From assembly GCF_900112025.1 (NCBI RefSeq), contig NZ_FOKL01000007.1:186001-250000 (forward strand): 64,000 nucleotides of DNA, given 5' to 3'. The notes under the pieces were generated by a model, which searched no databases, was not told where the DNA came from, and saw only the letters and a list, made by a program, of their open reading frames with translations. Position numbers and translations under genes: made by a program. This DNA is from Janthinobacterium sp. 344. GTDB taxonomy: Bacteria > Pseudomonadota > Gammaproteobacteria > Burkholderiales > Burkholderiaceae_D. Positions 1 to 8,815 of the stretch are shown in pieces; the stretch's first letter is position 1, and every line of letters starts with the position of its first letter.

Positions 1-768
1 CGGATCGGTGCCGGTGCCCCCGGTGCCGCCCGTGCCACCCGTACCTCCGGTGCCGCCCGTGCCGCCGGTGCCACCCGTGCCCTGGCCGCCGGTTGACCCG
101 CCCGTTCCCGTGCCACCCGTGCCGCCGGTACCGCCGGTGCCCGTGCCGCCCGTGCCGCCGGTGCCCGTGCCGCCCGTACCGCCTGTGCCTGTTCCTCCTG
201 TGCCGCCCGTGCCGGAGCCGCCGGCGGCCGCGCCGCCACCGCCACCGCCCGCCGCGGCAACCAGGCCGATGCCGCCGAGGGCGCCGATCACGCCGAGTCC
301 GCCGAGTCCACCGAATCCGCCCGCGGCACCGGCACCAGCGCCCGTACCGGCCGAGGCACCGGCGATATCGACGACGCTGCCGCTGGGGATGCCTGCGGCA
401 CCGGCGCCCGCAGCGCCGGCGGCGCCGCCGTTGTTGCCGTTGTCTGGCGCGCCGGGATCGGCACCGCCGTTACCGGCCTGGCCCGTCGCCGCACCGCTGC
501 CACCGCCCGCCGCTGCCGCGGCAGCGGCCACTGCGGCCGCCGCGCCCAGGGCGCCTGCATTGCCGCTATCGGCGCTGCCCGTTACTTCCACGACGTTTTC
601 AGGCGGCATGGCTTGGTTGGCATCGGTGGTTTGCACCAGTTCGTCATCGTCATATTGCTTGCGCTCGCCATTCTTGGGATTGACGGCTTTTTTAACGGGT
701 GTCGCCAGTTTGACGCCTGCGCCTTCGGCATTGACGGGAACTTGTGCTGGATTTGGGGTGGTGGCCAT
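1..768 (-). CDS. N-terminal part of a large Gly/Thr-repeat surface protein or adhesin (partial)
   Basis: The minus strand is open from an ATG at 768 to the window edge (256 codons, no stop). A GGAG ribosome site lies about 8 nt upstream of the ATG. Residues 1-65 are polar, with an Asp run (YDDDELVQ). A long Ala/Gly-rich stretch follows, then a hydrophobic Gly-rich segment (GGLGGLGVIGALGGIGLVAAA), a Gly run, and about 70 residues of GGT/GT repeats. A short head, one hydrophobic Gly/Ala segment and a low-complexity linker are common at the start of very long Bap/RTX/VCBS-type adhesins exported by type I secretion. That assignment is inference, because the repeat and secretion domains would lie outside the window. 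The plus-strand Pro-rich frame over the same bases is its mirror image. Confidence 0.6.
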   Translation of the reverse strand, partial: MATTPNPAQVPVNAEGAGVKLATPVKKAVNPKNGERKQYDDDELVQTTDANQAMPPENVVEVTGSADSGNAGALGAAAAVAAAAAAAGGGSGAATGQAGNGGADPGAPDNGNNGGAAGAAGAGAAGIPSGSVVDIAGASAGTGAGAGAAGGFGGLGGLGVIGALGGIGLVAAAGGGGGGAAAGGSGTGGTGGTGTGGTGGTGTGGTGGTGTGGTGGTGGTGTGGSTGGQGTGGTGGTGGTGGTGGTGGTGGTGTDP

Positions 769-1483
769 TTAAAAATCTCCGGAAGAGGTTATGTGCTCGT
801 TCAATTTTTTTGAAGTATTGAAAAATCAATAAATAGATTTCGTTTCCATGGTTTCTCCGGCGTGGCTTGGGCCGTGATTGATCTGGGGTGCTGCGTATGC
901 CTGCAGTGGCAAGTAAAACATATCTGACGAAAAAACGCTGGTGCAAAAGAGCGGCTTTTAAAAAATATTAAAAATATTGTTTTTGTATTTGTTTCCCGTT
1001 GCGGCATTGATAGGCGTGCTGCCGCGTCATAAACGGACTTGTTTGGCGATATGCCCTCTCAAGCGGCAGCATTGTGAGCGCTGCCGGACTGGTCTTCACT
1101 CTGATGGTAGTTTCAATTTTGAAACATTCAATTTCATTTTGATCACTTTCCATGCCACTATTCTGTCAAGGTTTGCTCAGGGAAATAATCACGGATTGTC
1201 ACGCAATGCCCGTTTTTTGCTGAATCTGCTATCGCGTTCCGGTATTTCGGCGGCTTTCATCCAAAAACCGTATCGCTATCACATTGCTAGTTGTTGCTTT
1301 TTGGTGTGATGATTATTAAATTTGATTGGTAATGCAATGCGATAGAAATAATTATTTGTAATTTTTGCATTCATTAAAAGGTATCGATTAAATAGTCTTT
1401 ATAGGGAGATGGGTTTGCTGATAATAACTATCAGAAATGTAGTTAATCTCCGCAGGGTGAAAAGAGGCGTGGAAAAGAAAGGG
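769..1483. other. AT-rich gene-free region upstream of the surface-protein gene
   Basis: About 715 bases are markedly richer in A+T than the rest of the window, and I see no convincing gene. A 110-codon frame at 977-1309 has no ribosome site and no recognisable domain. The stretch probably holds the promoter and control region of the leftward surface-protein gene. Its composition fits xenogeneic-silencer (H-NS/MvaT-like) control, but no specific site can be named by eye. Confidence 0.5.
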
Positions 1484-1735
1484 CTATGTCACCGTCCAGT
1501 GTGGAAAGTCTCCCAGCGAGGCTGTGAGCAAGGCTTGCGGCGGGAGGATGCGCCGCGCATCGCGTATCCAGCGCCACCCCGGGTAGTTCGGCAGATAGTG
1601 GTGGCTGGCGACACCATGAACGCGCAGCAGCCAGCCGCGCAAGCGGCCGTGATCGGCATTCACCTGCTGGACGTGGACAGCGCCGCGCACGCGGATGCCG
1701 GCACGCACCTCGACGGCCTGGTGGCTGATGCACGC
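1484..1735 (-). pseudogene. 3' remnant of an IS1595-like transposase
   Basis: The reading frame ending at 1484 carries HQAVEVRAGIRVRGAVHVQQVN, then HGRLRGWLLRVHGVASHHYLPNY, then GWRWIRDARRI, and ends in a TVT tail. To my recollection this matches the C-terminal end of IS1595-family (DDE, ISXO2-type) transposases, which carry a VNAYH-R-W-L-HGVA-YL-NYLGWR signature. Only about 80 codons remain. The zinc-ribbon N-terminus and catalytic core are missing, and upstream sequence does not continue the frame. No terminal inverted repeats are evident. It is a decayed insertion-sequence fragment between the surface-protein control region and the ABC operon. The family is recalled from memory, not searched. 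Confidence 0.55.
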
Positions 1736-1841
1736 CTCCCTGTCAATGCGCATGCGGAGTCAGACCGCCCAGCCACAGGAAGATGCCGGTTGTTCCCCTG
1801 CTGAACAGTGACAGAGAGTGTCAGAGAGTGACAGAGCCATG

Positions 1842-1866
1842 AAAAACGCCCCGTCGGACGGGGCGT
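1842..1866 (-). terminator. Rho-independent terminator of the YtrA-type ABC operon
   Basis: The hairpin CGCCCCG/CGGGGCG with a TCGGA loop is followed on the minus strand by a run of five T. It lies about 50 bases downstream of the permease stop codon. Confidence 0.8.
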
Positions 1867-1917
1867 TGTGCGGGCGCTGGCGAGCGGCGTCGCCTGGCTG
1901 CTTGCCAGCCTTGCCTG

Positions 1918-2916
1918 TCAGCTTGCCTCGCGCCAGCGGCGCAGGCGGATGGCGGCGTAGATCATGGCTGCCCCGGCCGCTGCGCCGAGCCAGGCGGCGG
2001 GCAAGGCCAGGCTGGACCAGGAATTGCTGAACAGGTCGAAGCGCGTCAGCTGCGACTCTTGCGCCAGGGCTGGCACCTGCGACAGCAGTTGCGGTTCGAA
2101 CAAATACCAGCTGCCGGGAATGGTGCCCAGCAGGGCGCGTCCGATGACATTCATCTGTATCCAGTTGATATCGCCTTCCGTCAGTGTCAGCTTGCCTACC
2201 CAGACCGTCAGGATCAGGACCAGCAGCGGCACGCCGACGGCCCACAGGAACACTTTGGATTTGGCCCAGCTTGACACCATCAGCAGCCAGCCCACCGTCG
2301 GCAAGGCCCACAGGCAATACACGGGCAACAGGCCGAACACGCGCAGCGGTCCCAGGTACAGTCCCGGTGAACTGGCCAGCTCGGCAAACACGTGGATGCC
2401 GTTGGCCGCCAGCACGCCGCTGAGTATCAGTACCAGCGCCAGTGAGGTGAGGCTGGCGGCGGCCGCCACGATCAGCGGTGCGACCAGCAGCGCGATGGCC
2501 GCTTTCGACAGCACCGTTTGCGCATCCGAGACGGGCAGCGACTTCCAGAACAGCACGCTGCGGTCGCGGCGTTCGTCATACAGGGCGCTCAGGCAATAGA
2601 AAAACACGAAGAAGCCCAGCGCCAGGAACAGCGGCGCCGCCGCGTAGGTGTAGTTATTGGCGACATTGCCGATGATTTCCGCGCGCCGCGGACTGAAGGT
2701 GCGGGTATTGAAAATGGCGCTCCAGGACACTTCCTGGCCATTCACGACCAGCGCCGTGCGCACCTTGGTCTTGGCGATGGTGGCCACCGTCATCAGCACG
2801 CCCAGCAAGGTCATGGCGATGCCGATCAGGGCCGGTGTCCACAGCAGCATGCCCTTGTGCTCCCATAATTCGCGCCGGATCAGCCATTGCATCTTGTTCA
2901 CGGGTGACATGCTCAT
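1918..2916 (-). CDS. ABC-2 type transporter permease of a YtrA-regulated operon
   Basis: This 332-residue integral membrane protein has a cytoplasmic N-terminus (MQWLIRRELWEHKG), a first membrane helix at about residues 25-45, a large loop, and then a set of helices to the C-terminus. That is the layout of ABC-2 export permeases. It is the last gene of a leftward three-gene operon. Its ATG overlaps the stop of the ATPase gene by 4 bases (2913-2916), so the two subunits are probably translationally coupled. The substrate is unknown. GntR/YtrA-regulated ABC exporters in other bacteria are linked to cell-envelope stress or peptide antibiotics, but nothing here shows that directly. Confidence 0.8.
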   Translation of the reverse strand: MSMSPVNKMQWLIRRELWEHKGMLLWTPALIGIAMTLLGVLMTVATIAKTKVRTALVVNGQEVSWSAIFNTRTFSPRRAEIIGNVANNYTYAAAPLFLALGFFVFFYCLSALYDERRDRSVLFWKSLPVSDAQTVLSKAAIALLVAPLIVAAAASLTSLALVLILSGVLAANGIHVFAELASSPGLYLGPLRVFGLLPVYCLWALPTVGWLLMVSSWAKSKVFLWAVGVPLLVLILTVWVGKLTLTEGDINWIQMNVIGRALLGTIPGSWYLFEPQLLSQVPALAQESQLTRFDLFSNSWSSLALPAAWLGAAAGAAMIYAAIRLRRWREAS

Positions 2917-3785
2917 TGGTACGATCCTTTCATGGTCGCGACAAACAGGTCCGCCAGGGTGGGCGTGCGGACTTCGCCCAGGGCGGCCAGCTGGCTGCGG
3001 GCAACGCCATCGAACAGCATGACGGACTTGCCGAATACGCTGCGTTCGCTGATCGGCTGCAGGGCACGCGCCGGATTCACATGCTGCGGCCCCACCATCA
3101 CTTCGATATAGCGCTCGCCCACGTCTTCCATGCTCGAGGCCAGCACGATCTTGCCGTCGCGAATGAACATCAGGTCGCTGAGGATGTGCTCCACTTCCTC
3201 GATCTGGTGCGTGGTGATGATGATGGTCTTGTTTTCATCGAAATAATCTTCCAGCAAGTTTTGATAAAACTGCTTGCGGTACAAGATATCCAGGCCCAGG
3301 GTCGGTTCGTCCAGCACCAGCAATTTGGCGTCGATGGCCATCACCAGCGCCAGGTGCAGTTGTACGATCATGCCTTTCGACATGGTCTTGACCTTCATCT
3401 TCGGCGACAGTTTGGTGTGCGCCAGATAGCGTTCGGCCTTGTCGCGGTCGAAGCGCGGATGCACGCCGGCGATGAAATCGATGGCGTCGCGCACGCGCAG
3501 CCAGCCGGGCAAGATCGCCACGTCGGCGATGAAGCACACGTCGTCCATCAGCGCGTCGCGCTGCGTGCGCGGATCGCGCCCCAGCACGGAAAGCTCGCCG
3601 TCGCAGCCCGTCAGGCCCAGGATGGCTTTCAGGGTGGTGGTCTTGCCCGAGCCATTGGGGCCGATCAAGCCGACGATGCGTCCCGGCGCGATATCAAAGC
3701 TGATGCCATCGACGGCCATCTGCTTGCCGTACCGCTTGCGCAAGCCGCGCGCGCTGATGACGCTGTCCTTGTTCAATGCATTCAT
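2913..3785 (-). CDS. ABC transporter ATP-binding subunit
   Basis: This 290-residue ATPase has Walker A GPNGSGKTTT, Walker B LLVLDEPTLGLD and the switch histidine in TTHQIEEVE. The signature loop is degenerate (MSKGM instead of LSGGQ), as is common in YtrB-like and other ABC-2-linked ATPases. I chose the ATG at 3785 (MNALNKDSV) because GGAGAAA lies just upstream and it overlaps the regulator gene's stop by 4 bases (3782-3785). A longer frame upstream has no ribosome site. The protein is expected to power the permease encoded immediately downstream. Confidence 0.88.
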   Translation of the reverse strand: MNALNKDSVISARGLRKRYGKQMAVDGISFDIAPGRIVGLIGPNGSGKTTTLKAILGLTGCDGELSVLGRDPRTQRDALMDDVCFIADVAILPGWLRVRDAIDFIAGVHPRFDRDKAERYLAHTKLSPKMKVKTMSKGMIVQLHLALVMAIDAKLLVLDEPTLGLDILYRKQFYQNLLEDYFDENKTIIITTHQIEEVEHILSDLMFIRDGKIVLASSMEDVGERYIEVMVGPQHVNPARALQPISERSVFGKSVMLFDGVARSQLAALGEVRTPTLADLFVATMKGSYQ

Positions 3786-4162
3786 GCGCTTTCTCCGTGT
3801 GCGCCAGCGTCGTGGCTGGCCTGCAGTAGTTGCTCCAGGTTCAGACCCAGGCGGTTGATGTGTTCCAGCAAGCCCGGCCATTCTTCGCGCAGGAAGCGTT
3901 CGCGTTCGCTGGCGAGCAATTTGTCGCGGGCGCCATCGAGTACATACATGCCGAGTCCTCTGCGTTTTTCCACCAGCGCATCGTCGACCAGTTCCTGGTA
4001 GGCGCGCGAGACGGTGATGGGGTTCAACTGGTAATCGGCGGCCACCTGGCGCACCGAGGGCAAGGCGTCGCCAGGCTGCAGCACGCCATCGAGCATCATG
4101 CCCACCACCTTGGCCTTGAGCTGGCGGTAGATGGGGCTATTGTCATTCCATTCGCCGCTCAT
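3782..4162 (-). CDS. GntR family regulator, YtrA subfamily
   Basis: The 126-residue protein has an N-terminal winged helix-turn-helix (PIYRQLKAKVVGMMLDG, LPSVRQVAADYQLNPITVSRAYQEL) and only a short helical C-terminal tail. That size and shape define the YtrA subfamily, whose members repress the ABC operon they head. It is the first full gene of the operon and overlaps the ATPase gene by 4 bases. Its ATG has no clear ribosome site of its own, but it overlaps the stop of a 19-codon leader ORF that has a strong one. A near-perfect palindrome upstream is the likely operator. Confidence 0.88.
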   Translation of the reverse strand: MSGEWNDNSPIYRQLKAKVVGMMLDGVLQPGDALPSVRQVAADYQLNPITVSRAYQELVDDALVEKRRGLGMYVLDGARDKLLASERERFLREEWPGLLEHINRLGLNLEQLLQASHDAGAHGESA

Positions 4163-4218
4163 GGGATGCGCTCGGACAAGGGCGGAAGAGGGCGGCGCGG
4201 GGCGATTGCTGCAGGCAT
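4159..4218 (-). CDS. 19-residue leader peptide coupled to the GntR gene
   Basis: The sequence shows AAGGAG, a 5-base spacer, and an ATG opening a 19-codon frame (MPAAIAPRRPLPPLSERIP). Its TGA overlaps the regulator's ATG as ATGA. The regulator start lacks a Shine-Dalgarno site, so ribosomes finishing this Pro/Arg-rich peptide would reinitiate on the regulator. It could simply be a coupling device, or the proline-rich path could tune expression. The coupling is inferred from the layout. Confidence 0.5.
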   Translation of the reverse strand: MPAAIAPRRPLPPLSERIP

Positions 4219-4246
4219 CGGAACTCCTTGGTGGTTGATTGATTTG

Positions 4247-4268
4247 GTGTTGTAGTTAACTATAACAC
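4247..4268. promoter_or_regulatory. Palindromic operator for the YtrA-type regulator
   Basis: A 22-base inverted repeat with arms GTGTT/AACAC and a GTTAAC centre is symmetric except for one base pair. It lies 29 bases upstream of the leader ORF, where promoter elements are expected. YtrA-type repressors bind such AT-rich palindromes. The pairing with this regulator is inferred from position. Confidence 0.65.
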
Positions 4269-4289
4269 TAAATCTGAAGAAATCAACCG

Positions 4290-5024
4290 CTATGTGCCAG
4301 CCAGCCGCTCCTGCAAGTCCAGCGCATTGAACAGCGCCGCGCCCGCCGCCGTGTTGTCGAAGATGCACCAGCTATCGGGTGCCGCAGGCTGCCGCAGCTG
4401 GCTGGCCAGCTGGTCGAGGAAGGTGGCAGGATAATCCGAGTAATAAATGGTCGGGCTGCCATGCAGGCGGAGGTAGGTTTCTTGCGTGGTCGGCACATGC
4501 GGCCCTGGCTGGCCGGCGGGCGGATCGGCGCGCACGCGCGTGATGCGCTGTGTGGTCAACAGCTCGGTGGCTGGCGCATCAAACCAGCTGGCATGGCGCG
4601 CTTCGCACGCCAGCATGCCATCGAAGCGTTGCCGCAGCGCCAACAGAAACGCCGTGGCCACGTCCGCCTCAAAACGCAGGCTGGGCGGCAGTTGCACCAG
4701 CACGCAACCCAATTTATGTTCCAGTTGCATGACCTCGCCCGCAAAGCGCTCCAGCTCGGCCGCGCAATCGCGCAAGCGCAGCGCATGCGTGATGCTGCGC
4801 GGCAGTTTCACGCTGAAGCGGAAATGCCCGGGCACGCTGGCGGCCCAGCGTGCATACGTGGCGGGCTGGTGCGGGCGATAAAAGGAACTGTTGATTTCCA
4901 CGCAGGGCAGCACCTGGGCATAGCGCTGCAGGTGGCTGCCTTCGGAGGGGAAATGGCTGGCGGCGGCGCTGGAAATGCTCCAGCCGGCCGTGCCGACCAA
5001 TGGTGTGGACAAGGGCGTGGACAT
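4290..5024 (-). CDS. DUF72 (YecE-like) protein
   Basis: The 244-residue protein starts with the family hallmark VGTAGWSI. It then has the conserved segments VEINSSFYRPHQPATYARWA, FRFSVKLPRSITH, and CVLVQLPPSLRFE. DUF72 proteins adopt a TIM-barrel fold. The molecular role is not established, so none is claimed here. The gene is leftward and stands alone, with lpxH 70 bases upstream. No strong ribosome site precedes the ATG, but the family N-terminus fits this start exactly. Confidence 0.85.
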   Translation of the reverse strand: MSTPLSTPLVGTAGWSISSAAASHFPSEGSHLQRYAQVLPCVEINSSFYRPHQPATYARWAASVPGHFRFSVKLPRSITHALRLRDCAAELERFAGEVMQLEHKLGCVLVQLPPSLRFEADVATAFLLALRQRFDGMLACEARHASWFDAPATELLTTQRITRVRADPPAGQPGPHVPTTQETYLRLHGSPTIYYSDYPATFLDQLASQLRQPAAPDSWCIFDNTAAGAALFNALDLQERLAGT

Positions 5025-5093
5025 GCGGCCATTACAGCAAATTCAGGCGGGCGCGGCTATCGGACAAACGCCCGCGCGCCGGTCGGCGCAGGC

Positions 5094-5855
5094 CTAGTCG
5101 ATGATGTCGCCGTTGAGGTCGTGGCGCGTGATGTTGCCGCGCGCATCGATGGCGATCCAGCCGCCGCGTGGCGGTTCCGGCGGCGTCACATCGCATTCCC
5201 AGTCCGGCAGGACATAGCGCAAGGTGTCGTCGACTCGATGCACGGCGGGGCGGTGCGTGTGGCCGTGGATCATGATGGTGCTGGCATGCTCGGCAAATAC
5301 CTGCGCCACGGCATCGGGCGTGACATCCATGATGTCGACCGATTTTTCGCCATTGTGTTCGCGGCTGCTCTGGCGCAAGCCGTCGATGATGGCCTTGCGC
5401 TGCGCCAGCGGCATGGACAGGAACTGCTTTTGCCAGGCGGGCTGGCGCACCATGGCGCGAAATTCCATGTAGCTGACGTCTTTCGTGCATTCGGCGTCGC
5501 CATGCAGCAAGACGATGCGCCGGCCGGCAATGGTGGCCACGTGCGGTTCGCTCAGCAGGGTGGCGCCGGCGGCGGCGGCAAAGCCGGAGCCGACGAGGAA
5601 GTCGCGGTTGCCGGCGATCCAGTAGACATGCACGCCGGCATCGCTGACGGCGCGGATGGCGGCCGTCATGCGCGCATTGAACGGGTCTTCCAGGTCATCG
5701 TCGCCGGCCCAGTATTCGAACAGGTCGCCTAATAGATACAGCGCTTGCGCATATTGCGCATGGTGTTCCAGGAATGACAGAAACGCCGCGCTGGTGCGCG
5801 GGTGCGAGCTCTGCAGATGCAGGTCGGAAATAAAGAGTGCGGCAGGCATTGTCAT
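5094..5855 (-). CDS. lpxH: UDP-2,3-diacylglucosamine diphosphatase LpxH
   Basis: LpxH hydrolyses UDP-2,3-diacylglucosamine to lipid X and UMP, the fourth step of lipid A synthesis, at the inner face of the cytoplasmic membrane. The 253-residue protein shows the calcineurin-like metal-binding motifs in order: ISDLHLQ near the N-terminus, GDLFEYW, GNRDFL, LLHGD and HGHTHRP. Length and motif order are as expected for LpxH. The gene lies downstream of the cyclophilin genes on the same strand, an arrangement seen in other betaproteobacteria as I recall. An internal ATG two codons in is an alternative start. Confidence 0.93.
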   Translation of the reverse strand: MTMPAALFISDLHLQSSHPRTSAAFLSFLEHHAQYAQALYLLGDLFEYWAGDDDLEDPFNARMTAAIRAVSDAGVHVYWIAGNRDFLVGSGFAAAAGATLLSEPHVATIAGRRIVLLHGDAECTKDVSYMEFRAMVRQPAWQKQFLSMPLAQRKAIIDGLRQSSREHNGEKSVDIMDVTPDAVAQVFAEHASTIMIHGHTHRPAVHRVDDTLRYVLPDWECDVTPPEPPRGGWIAIDARGNITRHDLNGDIID

Positions 5856-5935
5856 CGTTCAACGCTCCCAAAAAGTGATGTGCATGGAGAGGCGCCAACG
5901 CGGCAATGCCTGTGATTCATGATGCCGTAGCCGAA

Positions 5936-6427
5936 TTAAACTGCTTCGACTTTTTCAATGATGACGTCGGTCACTGGCACGTCGGCGAACATGCCGGCGC
6001 GCGAGGTTTTCACGGCGCGGATGGCGTCGACGACTTCCTTGCCGTCCGTCACTTTACCGAACACGGCGTAGCCCCAGCCGTCCTGGCCCGGGTAGTCGAG
6101 GAAGCTGTTGTTCTTGATGTTGATGAAGAACTGGGCCGATGCCGAATGCGGGTCCGACGTGCGGGCCATGGCCAAGGTGTAGGTGTCGTTTTTCAGGCCG
6201 TTCTTGGCTTCGTTTTCCACGGTGGCGTCGGCAGGCTTCTGTTTCATGCCTGGCTCGAAACCGCCGCCCTGGATCATGAAACCGTCGATGACGCGGTGGA
6301 AAATGGTGTTGTCGTAGTGGCCGGCTTTCATGTAGGCCAGGAAGTTGGCAACCGTTTTCGGCGCTTTTTCAGCGTCCAGTTCAGCGGTGATCTTGCCCAG
6401 ATTGGTGGTGATGATGACGGAGGTCAT
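5936..6427 (-). CDS. ppiB: Cytoplasmic cyclophilin-type peptidyl-prolyl isomerase
   Basis: The 163-residue cyclophilin has the active-site strand [15 protein letters not shown] and the AQFFINI motif. No signal peptide is present, so it should act on proline bonds in the cytoplasm. I chose the ATG at 6427 (MTSVIITTNLGKI) because AAGGA lies just upstream and family members start there; the frame is open further upstream without support. The gene follows a second, exported cyclophilin, which points to a local duplication: the two share most motif residues. Confidence 0.92.
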   Translation of the reverse strand: MTSVIITTNLGKITAELDAEKAPKTVANFLAYMKAGHYDNTIFHRVIDGFMIQGGGFEPGMKQKPADATVENEAKNGLKNDTYTLAMARTSDPHSASAQFFINIKNNSFLDYPGQDGWGYAVFGKVTDGKEVVDAIRAVKTSRAGMFADVPVTDVIIEKVEAV

Positions 6428-6510
6428 GATGATCCTTAATAAATTGGATGAAAAGTTGATTGGGGCCGTGGCATGCCACGGCGGCATGCGCAAACCGCAA
6501 AAACGCTATT

Positions 6511-7140
6511 TTACAGTTTTGCGGGCGCGGACTTGAGTAAAGTCGCCGATTCGATCACCACGGGGGTGACGGGCACGTTCTGGTGCGGTCCCTTGTCGGC
6601 GACGGGCACGGCCTTGATCTTGTCGACCACGTCCATGCCTTTGACGACTTTGCCGAACACGGTATAGCCGAAGCCGTCGCGGCCAGGATAGTCGAGCGCG
6701 CCATTGTCGTTGACGTTGATGAAGAACTGCGCCGTGGCCGAATGCGGGTCGCCCGTGCGCGCCATGGCGATGCTGTAGGTGACGTTTTGCAAGCCGTTTT
6801 GCGCTTCATTCTTGATCGGCGCCTTGGTGGCTTTCTGCTTCATGTTCTTGTCGAAGCCGCCGCCCTGTATCATGAAGCCATCGATGACGCGGTGAAAGAC
6901 GGTACCCTTGTAATAACCGCTTTTGACATACTGCAGGAAATTGGCCACGCTTTTCGGCGCTTTTTCCTGGTCCAGCTCGAGCACGATCTCGCCCATGCTG
7001 GTTTTCAGGGCCACGTGCGGCGTGGGGTCGAGGGCGCTCGCCGGTGCGGCCGCCACGACGGCGCTGCCCAGGGTCAGGCCGGCAAACAGGGTGCAAAAGC
7101 GCGCCAGGAAAGACAGGCGTTTCGATTTGGTTTCTTGCAT
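6511..7140 (-). CDS. ppiA: Exported cyclophilin-type peptidyl-prolyl isomerase
   Basis: The 209-residue protein begins with a signal peptide: basic [10 protein letters not shown], a hydrophobic core [21 protein letters not shown], and Ala-X-Ala-like cleavage sites near residue 36. The mature part is a cyclophilin domain with [15 protein letters not shown] and TAQFFINV. It should assist folding of exported proteins in the periplasm. It is encoded 83 bases upstream of the cytoplasmic paralogue on the same strand and divergent from cysS. Confidence 0.92.
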   Translation of the reverse strand: MQETKSKRLSFLARFCTLFAGLTLGSAVVAAAPASALDPTPHVALKTSMGEIVLELDQEKAPKSVANFLQYVKSGYYKGTVFHRVIDGFMIQGGGFDKNMKQKATKAPIKNEAQNGLQNVTYSIAMARTGDPHSATAQFFINVNDNGALDYPGRDGFGYTVFGKVVKGMDVVDKIKAVPVADKGPHQNVPVTPVVIESATLLKSAPAKL

Positions 7141-7417
7141 GAAGGCGTCCTTGATGGTTATTTTTCTCTAAACTTGCTTTAATTGTAAAGAACTGAAAAT
7201 TCGGTTGAACATCGTAAAAACCTGATTCATATCGGGCCAGTATGGTTTTTATCAATGTTATACTTGACCGCTAACGCCCCAATTCTAACAAACAAGAACA
7301 ACAATACAGCGGGTCGTCCCGTCTTGGCGCACACGGCAGTTCAGTGGCGCGGCACCCCCGGTGTCCGCGCCTGTCTGTCGTTTGCCAGGCTGGCGGCCGC
7401 TCCACTTGCAAAGTACG

Positions 7418-8815
7418 ATGAGCAATCTAAAGATTTACAACACCCTGGCGCGCGAGAAGCAGGTATTTGTCCCGATGGAAGCCGGCAAGGTACGCATGTA
7501 CGTGTGCGGCATGACCATTTACGACTATTGCCATATCGGCCATGCGCGCATGATGATGGCCTTCGACGTCATCTACCGCTGGCTCAAGGCTTCCGGTTTC
7601 GACGTCACGTATGTGCGCAACATTACGGACATCGACGACAAGATCATCCGCCGCGCCGTGGAAAACGGCGAGACGATTTCCCAGCTGACAACGCGTTTCA
7701 CCCAGTACATGGATGAAGACACGGCCGCGCTGGGCATCCTGACGCCCGACCATACGCCGCGCGCCACCGACTACGTGCCGCAGATGCTGCGCCTGATCGA
7801 GCAGCTGGAAGCGAAGGACCTGGCCTACCAGGGTGCCGACGGCGACGTCAACTACGCCGTGCGCAATTTCCCCCACTACGGCAAGCTGTCGGGCAAGTCG
7901 CTCGACGACCTGCGCGCGGGCGAGCGCGTGGACGTGAATACGGGCAAGCGCGATCCGCTCGACTTCGTGCTGTGGAAGTCGTCGAAGGAGTCCGAGCCGG
8001 AAGAAGTCAAATGGGACTCGAAGTGGGGCAAGGGCCGCCCGGGCTGGCATATCGAGTGCTCGGCCATGTCGTGCGCCTTGCTGGGTGAACAGTTCGACAT
8101 CCATGGCGGCGGCGCGGACTTGCAATTCCCGCACCACGAAAACGAGATCGCCCAGTCCGAAGGCGCGTTCGGCCACACCAGCGTGAATTACTGGATCCAT
8201 AACGGCTTCGTGCGCCTGGACAATGAAAAAATGTCCAAGTCGCTCGGTAACTTCTTCACCATCCGCGAAGTGCTGCAAAAATTCGATGCCGAAGTGATCC
8301 GCTTCTTCATCCTGCGCGCCCACTACCGCAGCCCGCTCAATTATTCCGACGTGCACCTGGACGACGCGCGCCTGTCCCTGACCCGCCTGTACACGGCGCT
8401 GGCCGACGTGGCCGTGGAAGAGGGCGCCATCGACTGGAGCGAAGCGCATGCCGTGCGCGTGCGCGACGCGATGGACGACGATTTCAATACGCCGCTGGCC
8501 GTGGCGGCCCTGTTCGACCTGGCGACGGAAGTCAACAAGAGCAAGTCGCCCGCGCTGGCGCGTCAATTGAAAGGCCTGGCGGGCGTGTTTGGCTTGCTGG
8601 AACGCACGCCGCAGCAATTCCTGCAAGCGACCGTCGGCGCCGCCGCCGGTGGCCAGGATGAGGCGGCCGGCATCGAGCAGGCGATTGCGGCGCGCAGCGC
8701 GGCGAAAAAGGCGCGCGACTTCGCCCAGTCCGACAAGATCCGCGCCGAGTTGCTGGCGGCGGGCATCATTCTTGAAGACAAGCCTGACGGCTCGACCAAC
8801 TGGCGCCGCGCATGA
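7418..8815 (+). CDS. cysS: Cysteinyl-tRNA synthetase
   Basis: CysS charges tRNA-Cys with cysteine. The 465-residue protein has the class I HIGH motif (HIGH, residues 39-42), the zinc-ligand Cys30 in YVCGMT, further zinc ligands in WHIECSAM and PHHENE, and KMSKS ([11 protein letters not shown]). I chose the ATG at 7418 ([10 protein letters not shown]) because the family begins here; an in-frame extension to 7361 lacks a ribosome site. The gene heads a rightward housekeeping run and overlaps the DNA-glycosylase gene by 4 bases. Confidence 0.97.
   Translation: MSNLKIYNTLAREKQVFVPMEAGKVRMYVCGMTIYDYCHIGHARMMMAFDVIYRWLKASGFDVTYVRNITDIDDKIIRRAVENGETISQLTTRFTQYMDEDTAALGILTPDHTPRATDYVPQMLRLIEQLEAKDLAYQGADGDVNYAVRNFPHYGKLSGKSLDDLRAGERVDVNTGKRDPLDFVLWKSSKESEPEEVKWDSKWGKGRPGWHIECSAMSCALLGEQFDIHGGGADLQFPHHENEIAQSEGAFGHTSVNYWIHNGFVRLDNEKMSKSLGNFFTIREVLQKFDAEVIRFFILRAHYRSPLNYSDVHLDDARLSLTRLYTALADVAVEEGAIDWSEAHAVRVRDAMDDDFNTPLAVAALFDLATEVNKSKSPALARQLKGLAGVFGLLERTPQQFLQATVGAAAGGQDEAAGIEQAIAARSAAKKARDFAQSDKIRAELLAAGIILEDKPDGSTNWRRA

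Noticed and set aside
8..772. A 254-codon Pro/Val-rich plus-strand frame and a Cys/Arg-rich frame at 93-683
   Set aside because: Both are antisense readings of the Gly/Thr repeat gene, which has the ribosome site and continues out of the window.
977..1309. 110-codon frame in the AT-rich region
   Set aside because: No ribosome site, no domain pattern, and AT-rich composition unlike coding sequence here.
1762..1780. Half-palindrome GGAGTCAGACC resembling the dispersed repeat
   Set aside because: Only one arm with mismatches is present and no partner arm can be found nearby.
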